Assembly (NCBI RefSeq): GCF_030317115.1
Contig: NZ_JASZYF010000007.1
Coordinates: forward strand, 1-64,000
Length of the DNA stretch: 64,000 bases
Origin: Variovorax gracilis
GTDB lineage: Bacteria > Pseudomonadota > Gammaproteobacteria > Burkholderiales > Burkholderiaceae_C
Direction: 5' to 3'
Every line of letters starts with the position of its first letter. Position 1 is the stretch's first letter. This document shows, piece by piece, positions 35,677-46,535 of the stretch. The position numbers were made by a program, and so were the translations under genes. The notes under the pieces are model-generated. The model was given only the letters and a program-made list of their open reading frames with translations. It was not told the DNA's origin and made no database searches.

Positions 35677-36579
35677 ATGTCATCCAACGCACAAAAGATC
35701 GGTTTCATCGGCCTCGGCATCATGGGTGCCCCGATGGCGGGCCACCTGCTCGAAGCGGGCCACCAGCTGTTCGTCAACACGCACGGCAATGCGCCCGAGC
35801 CGTTTGCGTCGAGGGCAATGGTCTGCGCCTCCGCCACCGAGGTCGCACGCCAGGCCGACATCGTCTTCATCATGGTGCCGGACACGCCGGACGTGGAGAA
35901 AGTGTTGTTCGGCGAAGGCGGCGTCGCCGCCGGCCTGACGAAGGGCAAGACCGTGGTCGACTGCAGTTCGATCGATCCGATCGCGACCAAGGCGTTCGCC
36001 AAGAAGATCACCGACCTTGGCTGCGGCTACGTCGACGCGCCGGTCTCGGGCGGCGAGGTGGGCGCCAAGGCGGCAAGCCTCACGATCATGTGCGGCGGCG
36101 ATGAAGGCACCTTCGGCCGCGTGAGGCCCCTGCTCGAGAAGATGGGCAAGAACATCACGCTGGTCGGCGGCGCGGGCGACGGCCAGGTCTGCAAGGTCGC
36201 CAACCAGATCATCGTGGCGCTCAACATCGCGGCGGTCGGCGAGGCGCTGGTGTTTGCATCGAAAGCCGGCGCCGATCCCGCCAAGGTGCGGCAGGCGCTC
36301 ATGGGCGGTTTCGCGTCGTCTCGCATTCTCGAAGTGCATGGCGAGCGGATGATCAAGCGCACCTTCGCGCCGGGCTTCCGCATCTCACTGCACCAGAAGG
36401 ATCTCAACCTTGCGCTGCAGGGTGCGCGAGCGCTCGGCGTGGCGCTGCCGCAGACCGCGAGCGCGGCGCAGCTCATGAATGCATGCGCGGCGCTGGGGCA
36501 TGGGCAGCAGGATCACTCGGCGCTCGTTCGCGCGCTGGAGGCGATGGCGCAGCACCCCGTGGCGCCCGACGCTGCCTGA
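35677..36579 (+). CDS. glxR: Tartronate semialdehyde reductase (2-hydroxy-3-oxopropionate reductase)
   Basis: 300-residue beta-hydroxyacid dehydrogenase that reduces tartronate semialdehyde to D-glycerate. N-terminal Rossmann motif IGLGIMGAPMAGHLL, substrate-binding DAPVSGGEVGAKAASL, catalytic Lys in GQVCKVANQIIVALN, and a helical C-domain ending with LPQTASAAQLMNACAALG. It is third in the gcl operon, 31 bp after hyi. Confidence 0.93.
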   Translation: MSSNAQKIGFIGLGIMGAPMAGHLLEAGHQLFVNTHGNAPEPFASRAMVCASATEVARQADIVFIMVPDTPDVEKVLFGEGGVAAGLTKGKTVVDCSSIDPIATKAFAKKITDLGCGYVDAPVSGGEVGAKAASLTIMCGGDEGTFGRVRPLLEKMGKNITLVGGAGDGQVCKVANQIIVALNIAAVGEALVFASKAGADPAKVRQALMGGFASSRILEVHGERMIKRTFAPGFRISLHQKDLNLALQGARALGVALPQTASAAQLMNACAALGHGQQDHSALVRALEAMAQHPVAPDAA

Positions 36580-36599
36580 ACCTTCGTGTGGCTGAGGGC

Positions 36600-37463
36600 C
36601 TACCAGGCGATCGGCGGAGCTCCGAAGGCCACAAGCTTCGCGTTGACCGCCTCGAACGGATTGGGCCCCTTCATGAAGCCCGGGGCCACCGGGTGCGGCA
36701 GCGCGACCTCGCCGGCGCGCGTGTCCCAGGTGCCCGCCTGGGTAGCTGCCAGCTTCACGCTTTCGCTCGCGAGCAGCTTTTGCGCCAGCGCGCCAAGACT
36801 GAGGAAAACCACCTGTCCGCTCTGGCGGGTCGCGATGGATCGCAGCACTTGGCCGACCACCGGCCGCCAGAAGGGGATGTGGCCGCGCGTCTGCTCCGGC
36901 GCGCCGCCCGACTTGTAGCGCGTGATCGTGAGCCCGGCATTGAGGAAGAGCACGCCCTGCGTCTGTTGCAGCCTGTCGAAGAGCGCGCGCGGCGATTCGA
37001 GCGCAACGGCAGGTGTGGCGATGTGGCGAACAAAGACGGTCCAGCTCATCTTCAGCACGGCCGGGTCATGGGTGCGCGCCGCGACCATCATGCGCAGCAG
37101 CACGCGCAGGCTGTTCGCGACAGATGCTGCCGGCAGACCCCAGGCGCCGATGTCACCCTGCTCGAAGGAACGGCCGGTCGCGCGGCCCAGCAGCGGGTAG
37201 GGGTCCTGCCCGATCAGCACGCAGCGCACATCTTCGGGGGCGATGCCGTCGAAGGCCCGGAACACGTGGGCATCGGTCGGCGCACCGGGCAGAGGCCTGT
37301 CCCGCCGCGACGGGTAGATCGGCTGCAGGTCGTCGCAGGTGAGCGTGCTGCCGACGGCGGTCGGATTGGGGCTGGCGCCAGCGAGCGCGGTGCGCCAGGC
37401 CGGCGTCAGGTCGTTCCGCCAGTTGACGGTGAAGTCGTTCAATGCGTCGCGCAGCAAAGCCAT
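36600..37463 (-). CDS. Uracil-DNA-glycosylase-superfamily protein with altered motifs
   Basis: 287 residues. The water-activating motif of family-1 UDG is recognisable at 85-90 as GQDPYP (canonical GQDPYH), preceded by VRCVLI. The leucine-loop motif HPSPLS appears as PHPVAPGF, and the uracil-binding Asn could be in VLFLNAGLTI. The altered His and loop residues suggest a specificity different from Ung or a structural role. It converges on the glyoxylate operon; no functional link is evident. Cytoplasmic DNA repair is the likeliest role. Confidence 0.7.
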   Translation of the reverse strand: MALLRDALNDFTVNWRNDLTPAWRTALAGASPNPTAVGSTLTCDDLQPIYPSRRDRPLPGAPTDAHVFRAFDGIAPEDVRCVLIGQDPYPLLGRATGRSFEQGDIGAWGLPAASVANSLRVLLRMMVAARTHDPAVLKMSWTVFVRHIATPAVALESPRALFDRLQQTQGVLFLNAGLTITRYKSGGAPEQTRGHIPFWRPVVGQVLRSIATRQSGQVVFLSLGALAQKLLASESVKLAATQAGTWDTRAGEVALPHPVAPGFMKGPNPFEAVNAKLVAFGAPPIAW

Positions 37464-37708
37464 GGTGATGCGGCGTTCGCGACCGGGAATCGCAGCCGAT
37501 CTGGATCGTGACGTGCCGCGGCCGGTCCCGCATCAGACAAAGGTGCTATGCCCGAAGCCAGGTCGCTCGGCGCGGCCGGCGCCATGGCCCCGCGTTCCAC
37601 GTATGAAAAATCCAATTGAAAAAGCAGGCCAACTACGGGCCGCTCCCCCCCTGCATCGTCAAACTTTGGGGTAGCCTCTCTCCTGAGCCAAGAAGCAAGG
37701 AGACACTG

Positions 37709-40009
<2,301 letters not shown>

Positions 40010-40026
40010 GTCGCGCACCAAAAGTG

Positions 40027-40060
40027 ACGCCCCGCCGCGGTGCACGCGACGGGGCGTCTT
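40027..40060 (+). terminator. Intrinsic-type terminator after maeB
   Basis: Perfect 9-bp stem GACGCCCCG (40027-40035) / CGGGGCGTC (40051-40059) with a 15-nt loop, 17 bp beyond the maeB stop. Only a short T pair follows, so it may work with Rho or as an mRNA 3'-end stabiliser. Confidence 0.65.
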
Positions 40061-40205
40061 GACGTCCGGCTGTCGCCTGCGCGGACTCGCAAAGGCCCTC
40101 CCGGCCATGCACCCCATTGGCCCATCGGAAGGGTTCGCACCAATCGCGTGCCGGCACCGTTTTTGCTTGAATCCCGTGCATTCACCTTCCACGGAATCCT
40201 CCTGC

Positions 40206-41234
40206 ATGAACAAGCGCCAACTGATCCAGACTTTCCTCGCCGTATCGGCTCTGAGCTTCGGCCTGGGCACCGCCCACGCCCAGACGACGCCGATCAAGTT
40301 CCAGCTCGACTGGCGCTTCGAGGGGCCCGGCGCTTTCTTCACGCACCCTGCCGCCAAGGGCTACTTCAAGGCCAGCGGCCTCGACGTCACGGTCGATGCG
40401 GGCAACGGCTCCGGCGGCGCGGTCACGCGCGTGGCGTCGGGCGCCTACGACATGGGCTTCGCCGACCTCGCGGCGCTGATGGAGTTCCATGCCAACAACC
40501 CCGACAGCCCGAACAAGCCGGTCGCGGTCATGATGGTCTACAACAACACGCCGGCATCGGTCATGGCGCTCAAGAAGAGCGGCATCACCAAGCCCGCCGA
40601 CCTCACGGGCAAGAAGCTCGGCGCGCCGGTGTTCGATGCGGGCCGCCGCTCGTTCCCGATCTTCGCCAAGGCCAACAACGTCGGCGCGGTGAACTGGACC
40701 GCGATGGACCCGACCCTGCGCGAAACCATGTTGATGCGCGGCGACATCGACGCCATCACCGGCTTCACCTTCACCTCGCTGCTGAACCTCGAAGCACGCG
40801 GCGCCAAGACGGCCGACGTGGTCATCCTCCCCTACCCCGACTTCGGCGTGAAGCTCTACGGCAACGCAATCATCGCCTCGCCCAAGCTCATCAAGGAGAA
40901 CCCGGCTGCCGTGAAAGCCTTCCTGCTGGCATTCACCAAGGGCGCCAAGGAAGTGATCGCCAGCCCCGCGGTCGCCATCGAATCCATCAAGGCGCGCGAC
41001 GGCATCGTCAACAGCGAACTGGAAACGCGCCGCCTCAAGCTCGCGATCGACACCGTGGTCAACACAGCCGATGCGCGCGCCGAAGGCTTCGGCCAGGTCA
41101 ACGCCGGCCGCCTGTCGCTGATGGCGTCGCAAGTGTCGGATGCGTTCGCGACCAAGACCCGCGTCAATCCCGAGGCGGTATGGAACGGCGCCATGCTGCC
41201 CACCAGCGCCGAACTGAACATCCTTCGCAAGTGA
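40206..41234 (+). CDS. NMT1/NitT/TauT-type ABC transporter substrate-binding protein
   Basis: 342 residues with a Sec signal peptide cleaved near AHA|QTT (residue 25). The mature part begins with the NMT1-type phrase IKFQLDWRFEGPGAFFTHPAAKGYF and contains VTRVASGAYDMGFADLAAL. Homologues bind thiamine precursors, alkanesulfonates, nitrate or small N-heterocycles. The ATPase gene starts in its stop codon (TGATG) and the permease follows, so this is a complete importer. A paralogue with the same N- and C-terminal phrases lies at 46536. Confidence 0.88.
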   Translation: MNKRQLIQTFLAVSALSFGLGTAHAQTTPIKFQLDWRFEGPGAFFTHPAAKGYFKASGLDVTVDAGNGSGGAVTRVASGAYDMGFADLAALMEFHANNPDSPNKPVAVMMVYNNTPASVMALKKSGITKPADLTGKKLGAPVFDAGRRSFPIFAKANNVGAVNWTAMDPTLRETMLMRGDIDAITGFTFTSLLNLEARGAKTADVVILPYPDFGVKLYGNAIIASPKLIKENPAAVKAFLLAFTKGAKEVIASPAVAIESIKARDGIVNSELETRRLKLAIDTVVNTADARAEGFGQVNAGRLSLMASQVSDAFATKTRVNPEAVWNGAMLPTSAELNILRK

Positions 41235-42079
41235 TGGGGGAAACGCAGAGCCCCCCCTTCGTCGACTTCCAGGACGTCTGGCTCGCCTACAACGAGGAAT
41301 TGCTTCGCGCCAACCACTTCGCGGTCGAGGCCATCGACCTGCAGGTGAAGCGCGGGGAATTCATTGCCATCGTCGGCCCTTCGGGCTGCGGCAAGTCGAC
41401 CTTCATGAAGCTCACGACGGGGCTCAAGATGCCGTCGATGGGCAAGATCAGGATCGACGGCGAACCCGTCACCGGGCCGCTGAAGATCTCGGGCATGGCC
41501 TTCCAGGCGCCGTCGCTGCTGCCCTGGAGAACGACGGTCGACAACGTGTTGCTGCCGCTGGAGATCGTCGAGCCCTACCGCTCGACCTTCAAGGCCAAGC
41601 GCAAGGAATACGTCGAGCGCGCCCGCCGGCTGTTGCAGAAGGTCGGCCTCGGCGGCTACGAGGACAAGTTCCCGTGGCAGCTGTCCGGCGGCATGCAGCA
41701 GCGCGCGAGCATTTGCCGGGCGCTCATCCATGAGCCCAAGATGCTGCTGCTCGACGAGCCTTTCGGCGCACTCGACGCGTTCACGCGCGAGGAGTTGTGG
41801 TGCATCCTGCGCGACCTCTGGACCGAGCAGCAGTTCAACGTGATCCTGGTCACGCACGACCTGCGCGAATCGGTGTTCCTCGCCGACACGGTCTATGTGA
41901 TGAGCAAAAGCCCCGGCCGCTTCGTCGTGAAGCGCGAGATCGAGCTGCCGCGCCCGCGCGAGCTGGAACTGACCTACACCAAGGAGTTCACCGACATCGT
42001 GCTCGAGCTGCGCAGCCACATCGGCGCCATCCGCAGCAATGCGCCTACCGCATCGGCGCCTGCCGTGATCCCGCAATAA
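41234..42079 (+). CDS. ABC transporter ATP-binding protein (NitT/TauT/SsuB family)
   Basis: 281 residues from ATG 41234, overlapping the binding-protein stop. Walker A GPSGCGKST, Q-loop AFQAPSLLPW, signature LSGGMQQR, Walker B LLLDEPFGALDAFT, switch His in VTHD. It energises the permease encoded 7 bp downstream. Sequence alone does not give the substrate. Confidence 0.92.
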   Translation: MGETQSPPFVDFQDVWLAYNEELLRANHFAVEAIDLQVKRGEFIAIVGPSGCGKSTFMKLTTGLKMPSMGKIRIDGEPVTGPLKISGMAFQAPSLLPWRTTVDNVLLPLEIVEPYRSTFKAKRKEYVERARRLLQKVGLGGYEDKFPWQLSGGMQQRASICRALIHEPKMLLLDEPFGALDAFTREELWCILRDLWTEQQFNVILVTHDLRESVFLADTVYVMSKSPGRFVVKREIELPRPRELELTYTKEFTDIVLELRSHIGAIRSNAPTASAPAVIPQ

Positions 42080-42086
42080 GCATTTC

Positions 42087-42857
42087 ATGAAGAACAACAA
42101 GCAAATCGAACGCTGGTCTCCGTGGCTCCTGCTGGTGGCGGTCCTCGTTCTGTGGCAAGTCATCTGCTCGGGCTTCGGCGTGTCGGAGTTCATCTTTCCG
42201 AGCCCGTGGCGCATCTGGACGCAGTTCTGGGAATTCAAGGAAATCATCGCCGGCCACGCGTGGCGCACCTTCTGGGTCACGATGGCGGGCTTCGGCATCG
42301 CGATCGTGGTGGGCGTGCTGCTGGGCTTCGTGATCGGTAGCTCGCGCCTCGCCTATGCGGCGGTATACCCGCTGATGACGGCTTTCAACGCACTGCCCAA
42401 GGCGGCCTTCGTGCCCATCCTGGTGGTGTGGTTCGGCATCGGCGTCGGCCCGGCGATCCTCACGGCCTTTCTCATCAGCTTCTTCCCGATCATGGTCAAC
42501 ATCGCGACCGGCCTCGCGACGCTGGAACCCGAGCTCGAAGATGTGCTGCGCGTGCTCGGCGCCAAGCGCTGGGACGTGCTGATGAAGATTGGCCTGCCGC
42601 GTTCGATGCCCTACTTCTACGGCTCGCTCAAGGTGGCGATCACGCTGGCCTTCGTCGGCACCACGGTGTCGGAGATGACGGCTGCCAACGAGGGCATCGG
42701 CTACCTGCTGATCTCCGCCGGCTCGGCGATGCAGATGGGCCTGGCCTTCGCGGGCCTGATGGTGGTGGGTGCGATGGCGATGCTGATGTACGAGTTGTTC
42801 AGCGCCATCGAAAAGCACACGACTGCCTGGGCGCACCGCGGCTCGCAGAACGAGTGA
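42087..42857 (+). CDS. ABC transporter permease (NitT/TauT/SsuC family)
   Basis: 256 residues with about six membrane spans and the BPD_transp_1 coupling motif in LEDVLRVLGAKRWDVLMKIGLP. It completes the importer begun at 40206. The solute-binding protein at 46536 has no ATPase or permease of its own and could also dock here. Confidence 0.9.
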   Translation: MKNNKQIERWSPWLLLVAVLVLWQVICSGFGVSEFIFPSPWRIWTQFWEFKEIIAGHAWRTFWVTMAGFGIAIVVGVLLGFVIGSSRLAYAAVYPLMTAFNALPKAAFVPILVVWFGIGVGPAILTAFLISFFPIMVNIATGLATLEPELEDVLRVLGAKRWDVLMKIGLPRSMPYFYGSLKVAITLAFVGTTVSEMTAANEGIGYLLISAGSAMQMGLAFAGLMVVGAMAMLMYELFSAIEKHTTAWAHRGSQNE

Positions 42858-42939
42858 CGCGCGGCAGGGGCGCTGGAAGGAGCCCTTGTTTCCAGCGTCG
42901 GCTTCTCCTATGCTCGCGAACCCGACAAGGAGACAAGCC

Positions 42940-43254
42940 ATGATCAAGGTCAGTGTGATGTACCCCAACACCCCCGGCGCGCGCTTCGATCACGAGTACT
43001 ACCGCGACAAGCACATGCCGCTGCTCAAGGCCCGGATGGGCGATGCCTGCAAGTCTTACACGATCGACAAGGGCATCGCCGGCGGCGCACCGGGCCAGCC
43101 GGCGACCTATATCGGCATGTGCCACGTCTTCTGCGACTCCGTGGAGTCCTTTCAGTCCGCCTTCGGGCCGCATGCGAAGGAGATCCTGGGAGATATCGCG
43201 AACTACACCGACCTCCAGCCGGTGATGCAGATCAGCGAAGTGGTGGTGGGCTGA
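42940..43254 (+). CDS. EthD-domain protein
   Basis: 104 residues from ATG 42940, preceded by AAGGAGACAAGCC. The ferredoxin-like alpha/beta EthD fold is indicated by VMYPNTPGARFDHEYYRDKHMPLLKA and the central GMCHVFCDSVESFQSAFGPHA. EthD proteins occur with ether or aromatic degradation genes and are thought to be small dimeric accessory or detoxifying proteins. The position next to an importer and a Rieske oxygenase fits a catabolic setting. Confidence 0.8.
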   Translation: MIKVSVMYPNTPGARFDHEYYRDKHMPLLKARMGDACKSYTIDKGIAGGAPGQPATYIGMCHVFCDSVESFQSAFGPHAKEILGDIANYTDLQPVMQISEVVVG

Positions 43255-43269
43255 GCCTGCCGCCAGGGC

Positions 43270-43668
43270 TCACACGAGCACCGTCTCGATCTCCGTCTTG
43301 ACCTCGGTCATCAGGCGGTGCAGCGGACACTTGCCCGCGACGCGCAGCAGTTCGGCACGCTGCTCGTCGCTCAGGTTGCCCGTCACGCGCAGAGAGGTCT
43401 TGAGCCGATAGGTTCCCTTGCGCTCCTCGCTGTCATCGCGATCCACCACGACTTCGATGTCCTCGACCGGGATGCCCTTGCGCTGTGCATAGACCAGCAC
43501 CGTCAGCGCCTTGCAGGCTCCCAGCGATGAATCGTAAAGATCGTGCGGCGATGGCCCCGCATCCTTGCCGCCGGCCTCCGGCGACGTATCGACCGCGATC
43601 TCGTGCGTGCGGACCTTCACGGTGTGACGGGTGGCGGTGATGCTGTCGCGTCGGACGGTGATGCTCAT
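43270..43668 (-). CDS. OsmC-family peroxiredoxin-like protein
   Basis: 132 residues. The two redox cysteines of the OsmC/Ohr fold are present, in SSLGACKALTVLVYA and AGKCPLHRL, and the strand-rich N-terminal half fits. It probably reduces organic hydroperoxides or handles small thiol compounds. It is the last of a minus-strand set that begins with the Mo-enzyme, 27 bp after the flavin reductase gene. Confidence 0.87.
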   Translation of the reverse strand: MSITVRRDSITATRHTVKVRTHEIAVDTSPEAGGKDAGPSPHDLYDSSLGACKALTVLVYAQRKGIPVEDIEVVVDRDDSEERKGTYRLKTSLRVTGNLSDEQRAELLRVAGKCPLHRLMTEVKTEIETVLV

Positions 43669-43695
43669 GGAAGTCTCCTTTGAAATAGGTTGGGG

Positions 43696-44442
43696 TCAGG
43701 CAACGCCGCCGTAGCGCTCGGTGCGGATGATGCCCGCGGGCAATGATGCAGCGAGCAGCCCCGTGCTCACCGCCTCCACGAAGCGGTTGGCGCCACAGAC
43801 AAACACGTGCCGCGGCGTCTGTCGCCAGCCGGCGAGGATCTCGCGGATGGATGCGGCGTCCAGCCTTCGATGCAAGTCGCCCACGCGGCGCTCCGGGCCG
43901 CGCGTGGTCGTGGCAATGAAGCGGAAGTCCGCGTGGCGTGCTTCGAGATCGATCAGCTCGTCGCGAAACGCCAGTTCTTCCCAGGTGCGCGCCGAATAGA
44001 CCAGAAGCAGCGGCACCTTGGTCCGCTCGCGCACCCCGTCGCGCACGATCGCCATCAGCGGAGCGATGCCGGAGCCGCCGGCCATCAGCAACACAGGTCC
44101 GCCGTCCATCGCGCGCCAGATGAAATGCCCGCCGAGCGGTCCTCGGACGTCGATGGTGTCGCCAGCGCGCGCCACTTCGTGGAAATAGGGCGAGACCTCG
44201 CCATCGTCGAGCTTCTCGATGAGGAGTTCGATGCTCGCCTCGCCCGGCGCCGACGCGATGGAATAGCTGCGCTGTGCCTCGTAGCCATCGGGCGCGGTCA
44301 GCCGGACGTCGAGATGCTGGCCCGCGACATGCCGCGCGACCGGCGCTTTCAGGAAGACGCTGACGGTGCGCGGCGTTGCGCGCACCACCCTCTCGATCTC
44401 TGCCTCATGCCAGCGAGATGGCATGGCTTCGCCGACGGTCAT
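43696..44442 (-). CDS. FAD/NAD(P)H oxidoreductase of the ferredoxin reductase type, without Fe-S domain
   Basis: 248 residues from ATG 44442, overlapping the upstream Mo-enzyme stop by 4 nt (ATGA). FAD-binding RSYSIASAPGE and the pyridine-nucleotide motif MAGGSGIAPLMAIVRD are present, plus the C-terminal HVFVCGANRFVEAV. It ends IIRTERYGGVA without a 2Fe-2S ferredoxin domain. The tight overlap says it most likely passes NAD(P)H electrons to, or takes electrons from, the Mo-protein and not the Rieske oxygenase 0.7 kb further upstream, though the latter is possible. Confidence 0.85.
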   Translation of the reverse strand: MTVGEAMPSRWHEAEIERVVRATPRTVSVFLKAPVARHVAGQHLDVRLTAPDGYEAQRSYSIASAPGEASIELLIEKLDDGEVSPYFHEVARAGDTIDVRGPLGGHFIWRAMDGGPVLLMAGGSGIAPLMAIVRDGVRERTKVPLLLVYSARTWEELAFRDELIDLEARHADFRFIATTTRGPERRVGDLHRRLDAASIREILAGWRQTPRHVFVCGANRFVEAVSTGLLAASLPAGIIRTERYGGVA

Positions 44443-45047
44443 GGGTCGTCCGAATAGCGCTGCTGCCGCCAGGGGTCGCCACGCATGTGATAGCCGCGCA
44501 GTTCCCAGAAGCCCGCCTCGTCCCGCTGTGTGAAACGCAGGCCCTTGATCCACTTGGCGCTCTTCCAGAAGTAGAGGTGCGGCACCAGCAGTCGCGCCGG
44601 ACCGCCATGCTCCGCGTCCAGCGGCTGGCCGTCGAAGTGGGTCGCGACCATCGCGCGGCCGTCCAGGAGATCGGCCGCCGGCACATTGGTGTCGTAGTCG
44701 TCGTGCGAGAGCGCCAGCAGGTAGGCCGTCGGCGGCGCGACGCCCGCTGCGGCGAGCAGGTCGTCGATGCTCACGCCTTCCCACGTGGTGTCGAACCTGG
44801 ACCACTTGGTGACGCAATGAATGTCGCCCTGCCAGACGGTGCGAGGCAGCGCCGAGAACTCCGCCCAGTTCCAAGTCGCCAGGGGGCGCGGCCCATCGCT
44901 CAAGGTGAAGCGCCAGGACGAGAGACCGACTCGCGGGGTCGGGCCCTTGGCCAGCACCGGAAAGTCGTCGGTCTCGAACTGGCCGGGCGGCAGGCGGCGC
45001 GCAAAGGCTGCCGTCGGTCGACGTCCTGTGAATCCACGCGTTGCCAT
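44439..45047 (-). CDS. Sulfite-oxidase-like molybdopterin oxidoreductase
   Basis: 202 residues. The single Mo-coordinating Cys is in GDIHCVTKWSRFDTTWEGVSI read in two parts (GDIHCVTKWSR, then DTTWEGVSIDDL). Other family phrases: YDTNVPAADLLDGRAMVATHFDG and LVPHLYFWKSAKWIKGLRF. There is no Tat signal and no haem domain, so it is a compact cytoplasmic form. The flavin reductase gene overlaps its stop. Molybdate import genes lie 4 kb downstream of the region. The substrate is unknown. Confidence 0.87.
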   Translation of the reverse strand: MATRGFTGRRPTAAFARRLPPGQFETDDFPVLAKGPTPRVGLSSWRFTLSDGPRPLATWNWAEFSALPRTVWQGDIHCVTKWSRFDTTWEGVSIDDLLAAAGVAPPTAYLLALSHDDYDTNVPAADLLDGRAMVATHFDGQPLDAEHGGPARLLVPHLYFWKSAKWIKGLRFTQRDEAGFWELRGYHMRGDPWRQQRYSDDP

Positions 45048-45131
45048 CGGGCACTCCTGATGATTGCGCTCGATGGTAGCGCCGGCCGCCCAAGCCCGGC
45101 AGCGTCGGGGGGCCGGACTCCCGCTACCTCT

Positions 45132-46208
45132 TCAGGCTGCCTGCGCCAGCGGCACGACGCGCATGCCACGGTGCACCTCGGCCTCGCCGTGCTTCGCCAG
45201 CAGCTGCATCAGGTGCTTGCGGATCAGCATGCCGGGCCGGTCGGATTCCATCGAATACTCGACGCCTCGCCGACGCGTGTCGACCAGCGCATCAGGGTCG
45301 GTCGATTCGAGGATGTCCTTGTCCTCGCGGGTGATCTCCTCGTCGAAGTCGATCAGCATCTGCGCCGCGCAGTCGGTCTCGGTGTCGTTGCGGAACAGCC
45401 ATTGGCAAAGCTGCATGCGACCGTCGTCGATGGGCGTGAAGCAGTTGATGATGATGTGGCGGATGCCCGAGGGGTATTCGATGTCGAGCCGGCGCGAGAA
45501 AGGCAGGAAGTAGGCGTTGCGCATGTGGCGCGTGGTGATCGGATCGGTCACGCCGCTGATCGCATGGAACTTGGCCGGGTTGACCGCTTCGATCACCGTC
45601 TCGGCATGGAAGCCGCTCTCGTTTTCCACCAGTTCGTACTTGCTCGGCTTGGGGCTCGCCGCCACGCCGAAGGTCGCGCGGTGCACGAAGCTGAAGTGCG
45701 AGTTGTCGAAGGAATTCTCCAGCGCGCGCATCGGGCTGGTCTGCCATTCTTCGTAGAACTGGTGGATGGTGCGGTAGGCCGGATCGGCGAACTCGGGAAT
45801 CTCGGGGATCTCGGCGACGGGCTCCTCCAACGCTACCCATGCATAGCCGTAGCGCGCGGTGCAGTGGTAGGCCGTGGTCTTGTAGTCGGGCGAGATCTTG
45901 CGATCGGGCTCGTACTGAGGAATGCGGATCACCTGCCCGCTGCGATCGTAGGTCCAGCCGTGATAGCCGCACTGGATCGCGCCTTGCCCGCAGGTCTTTC
46001 CCTCCCCATCGACGCACCAGCCCTTCGAGAGCCGGGCGGTGCGGTGGCAGCAGCGGTCTCGCAGCGCGGCGGGCTGGCCTTCGGCATCCAGGAAGAGAAC
46101 GATGTTCTCGCCGAGCAGCGTGAATGGCTTGGGGCCCTGCTGCAGATCGGCAAGAGGCATGACGGCATGCCAGAACTTGCGGAAGACGGGTTGTTGCGTG
46201 ACGAGCAT
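45132..46208 (-). CDS. Rieske non-haem iron oxygenase, oxygenase component
   Basis: 358 residues from ATG 46208 (AAGGAG 8 nt upstream). The Rieske cluster ligands are C-x-H in DRCCHRTARL and C-x-x-H in QCGYHGWTYD; the loop between them is longer than usual (24 residues) and holds two extra Cys (WCVDGEGKTCG). The mononuclear iron site is NSFDNSHFSFVHRATFG. It resembles demethylase or ring-hydroxylating oxygenases of the vanillate/phenoxybenzoate type. Divergent from the second solute-binding protein, with matching promoter elements, so both probably respond to the same signal. Confidence 0.88.
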   Translation of the reverse strand: MLVTQQPVFRKFWHAVMPLADLQQGPKPFTLLGENIVLFLDAEGQPAALRDRCCHRTARLSKGWCVDGEGKTCGQGAIQCGYHGWTYDRSGQVIRIPQYEPDRKISPDYKTTAYHCTARYGYAWVALEEPVAEIPEIPEFADPAYRTIHQFYEEWQTSPMRALENSFDNSHFSFVHRATFGVAASPKPSKYELVENESGFHAETVIEAVNPAKFHAISGVTDPITTRHMRNAYFLPFSRRLDIEYPSGIRHIIINCFTPIDDGRMQLCQWLFRNDTETDCAAQMLIDFDEEITREDKDILESTDPDALVDTRRRGVEYSMESDRPGMLIRKHLMQLLAKHGEAEVHRGMRVVPLAQAA

Positions 46209-46535
46209 GAAAAAGACTCCTTCGGGTGTGCGTGGGGACGACCATGAAAGAGCAATTTCCCGCCGGTGGTGTGTCCGGCTGAACGCTTCTACTCTGCGCC
46301 AGCGTTGATGCAAGTTGCGCGCCTGGATTGTCCCGCGATGCCGGTGCGCAAGGCAAGAAGCGCGGCCACATCCCGAGCAATTCACCTTGGCATGCGTCGT
46401 GCATGAAGGAGCCCAAGAGTAGAAGCGTTCAGCAGCGCACGCACCGCATGAGTGCGCCGCCCGGAAATTGCTCTTGAAGTGCCCGCCGAAGCGGCGGGGC
46501 GTTCAAGTTCCACGATTTTCCGGAGATGACTTCCC
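46209..46535. promoter_or_regulatory. Divergent control region with two pairs of matching elements in inverted orientation
   Basis: 327 bp between the Rieske oxygenase and the second binding protein. An 18-bp sequence GCTGAACGCTTCTACTCT (46278-46295) recurs as its exact complement at 46416-46433. A 13-bp sequence AAGAGCAATTTCC (46248-46260) recurs as its complement at 46463-46475. Read toward each gene the order is the same: AGAGTAGAAGCGTTCAGC, spacer of 17 or 29 nt, GGAAATTGCTCTT, 39 or 60 nt, start codon. The spacers differ by 12 nt, near one helical turn. This is best read as two copies of one promoter/operator module. Confidence 0.75.

Noticed and set aside
36582..36595. Short match (CTTCGTGTGGCT) to the complement of the dispersed repeat core after glxR
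   Set aside because: Only 12 bases match and the neighbouring hairpins are missing, so it may be chance or a decayed remnant.
43253..43271. Possible hairpin between the EthD and OsmC stops
   Set aside because: The stem is short and bulged (GAGCCTG/CAGGGCTC) with no T-run; too weak to list as a terminator.
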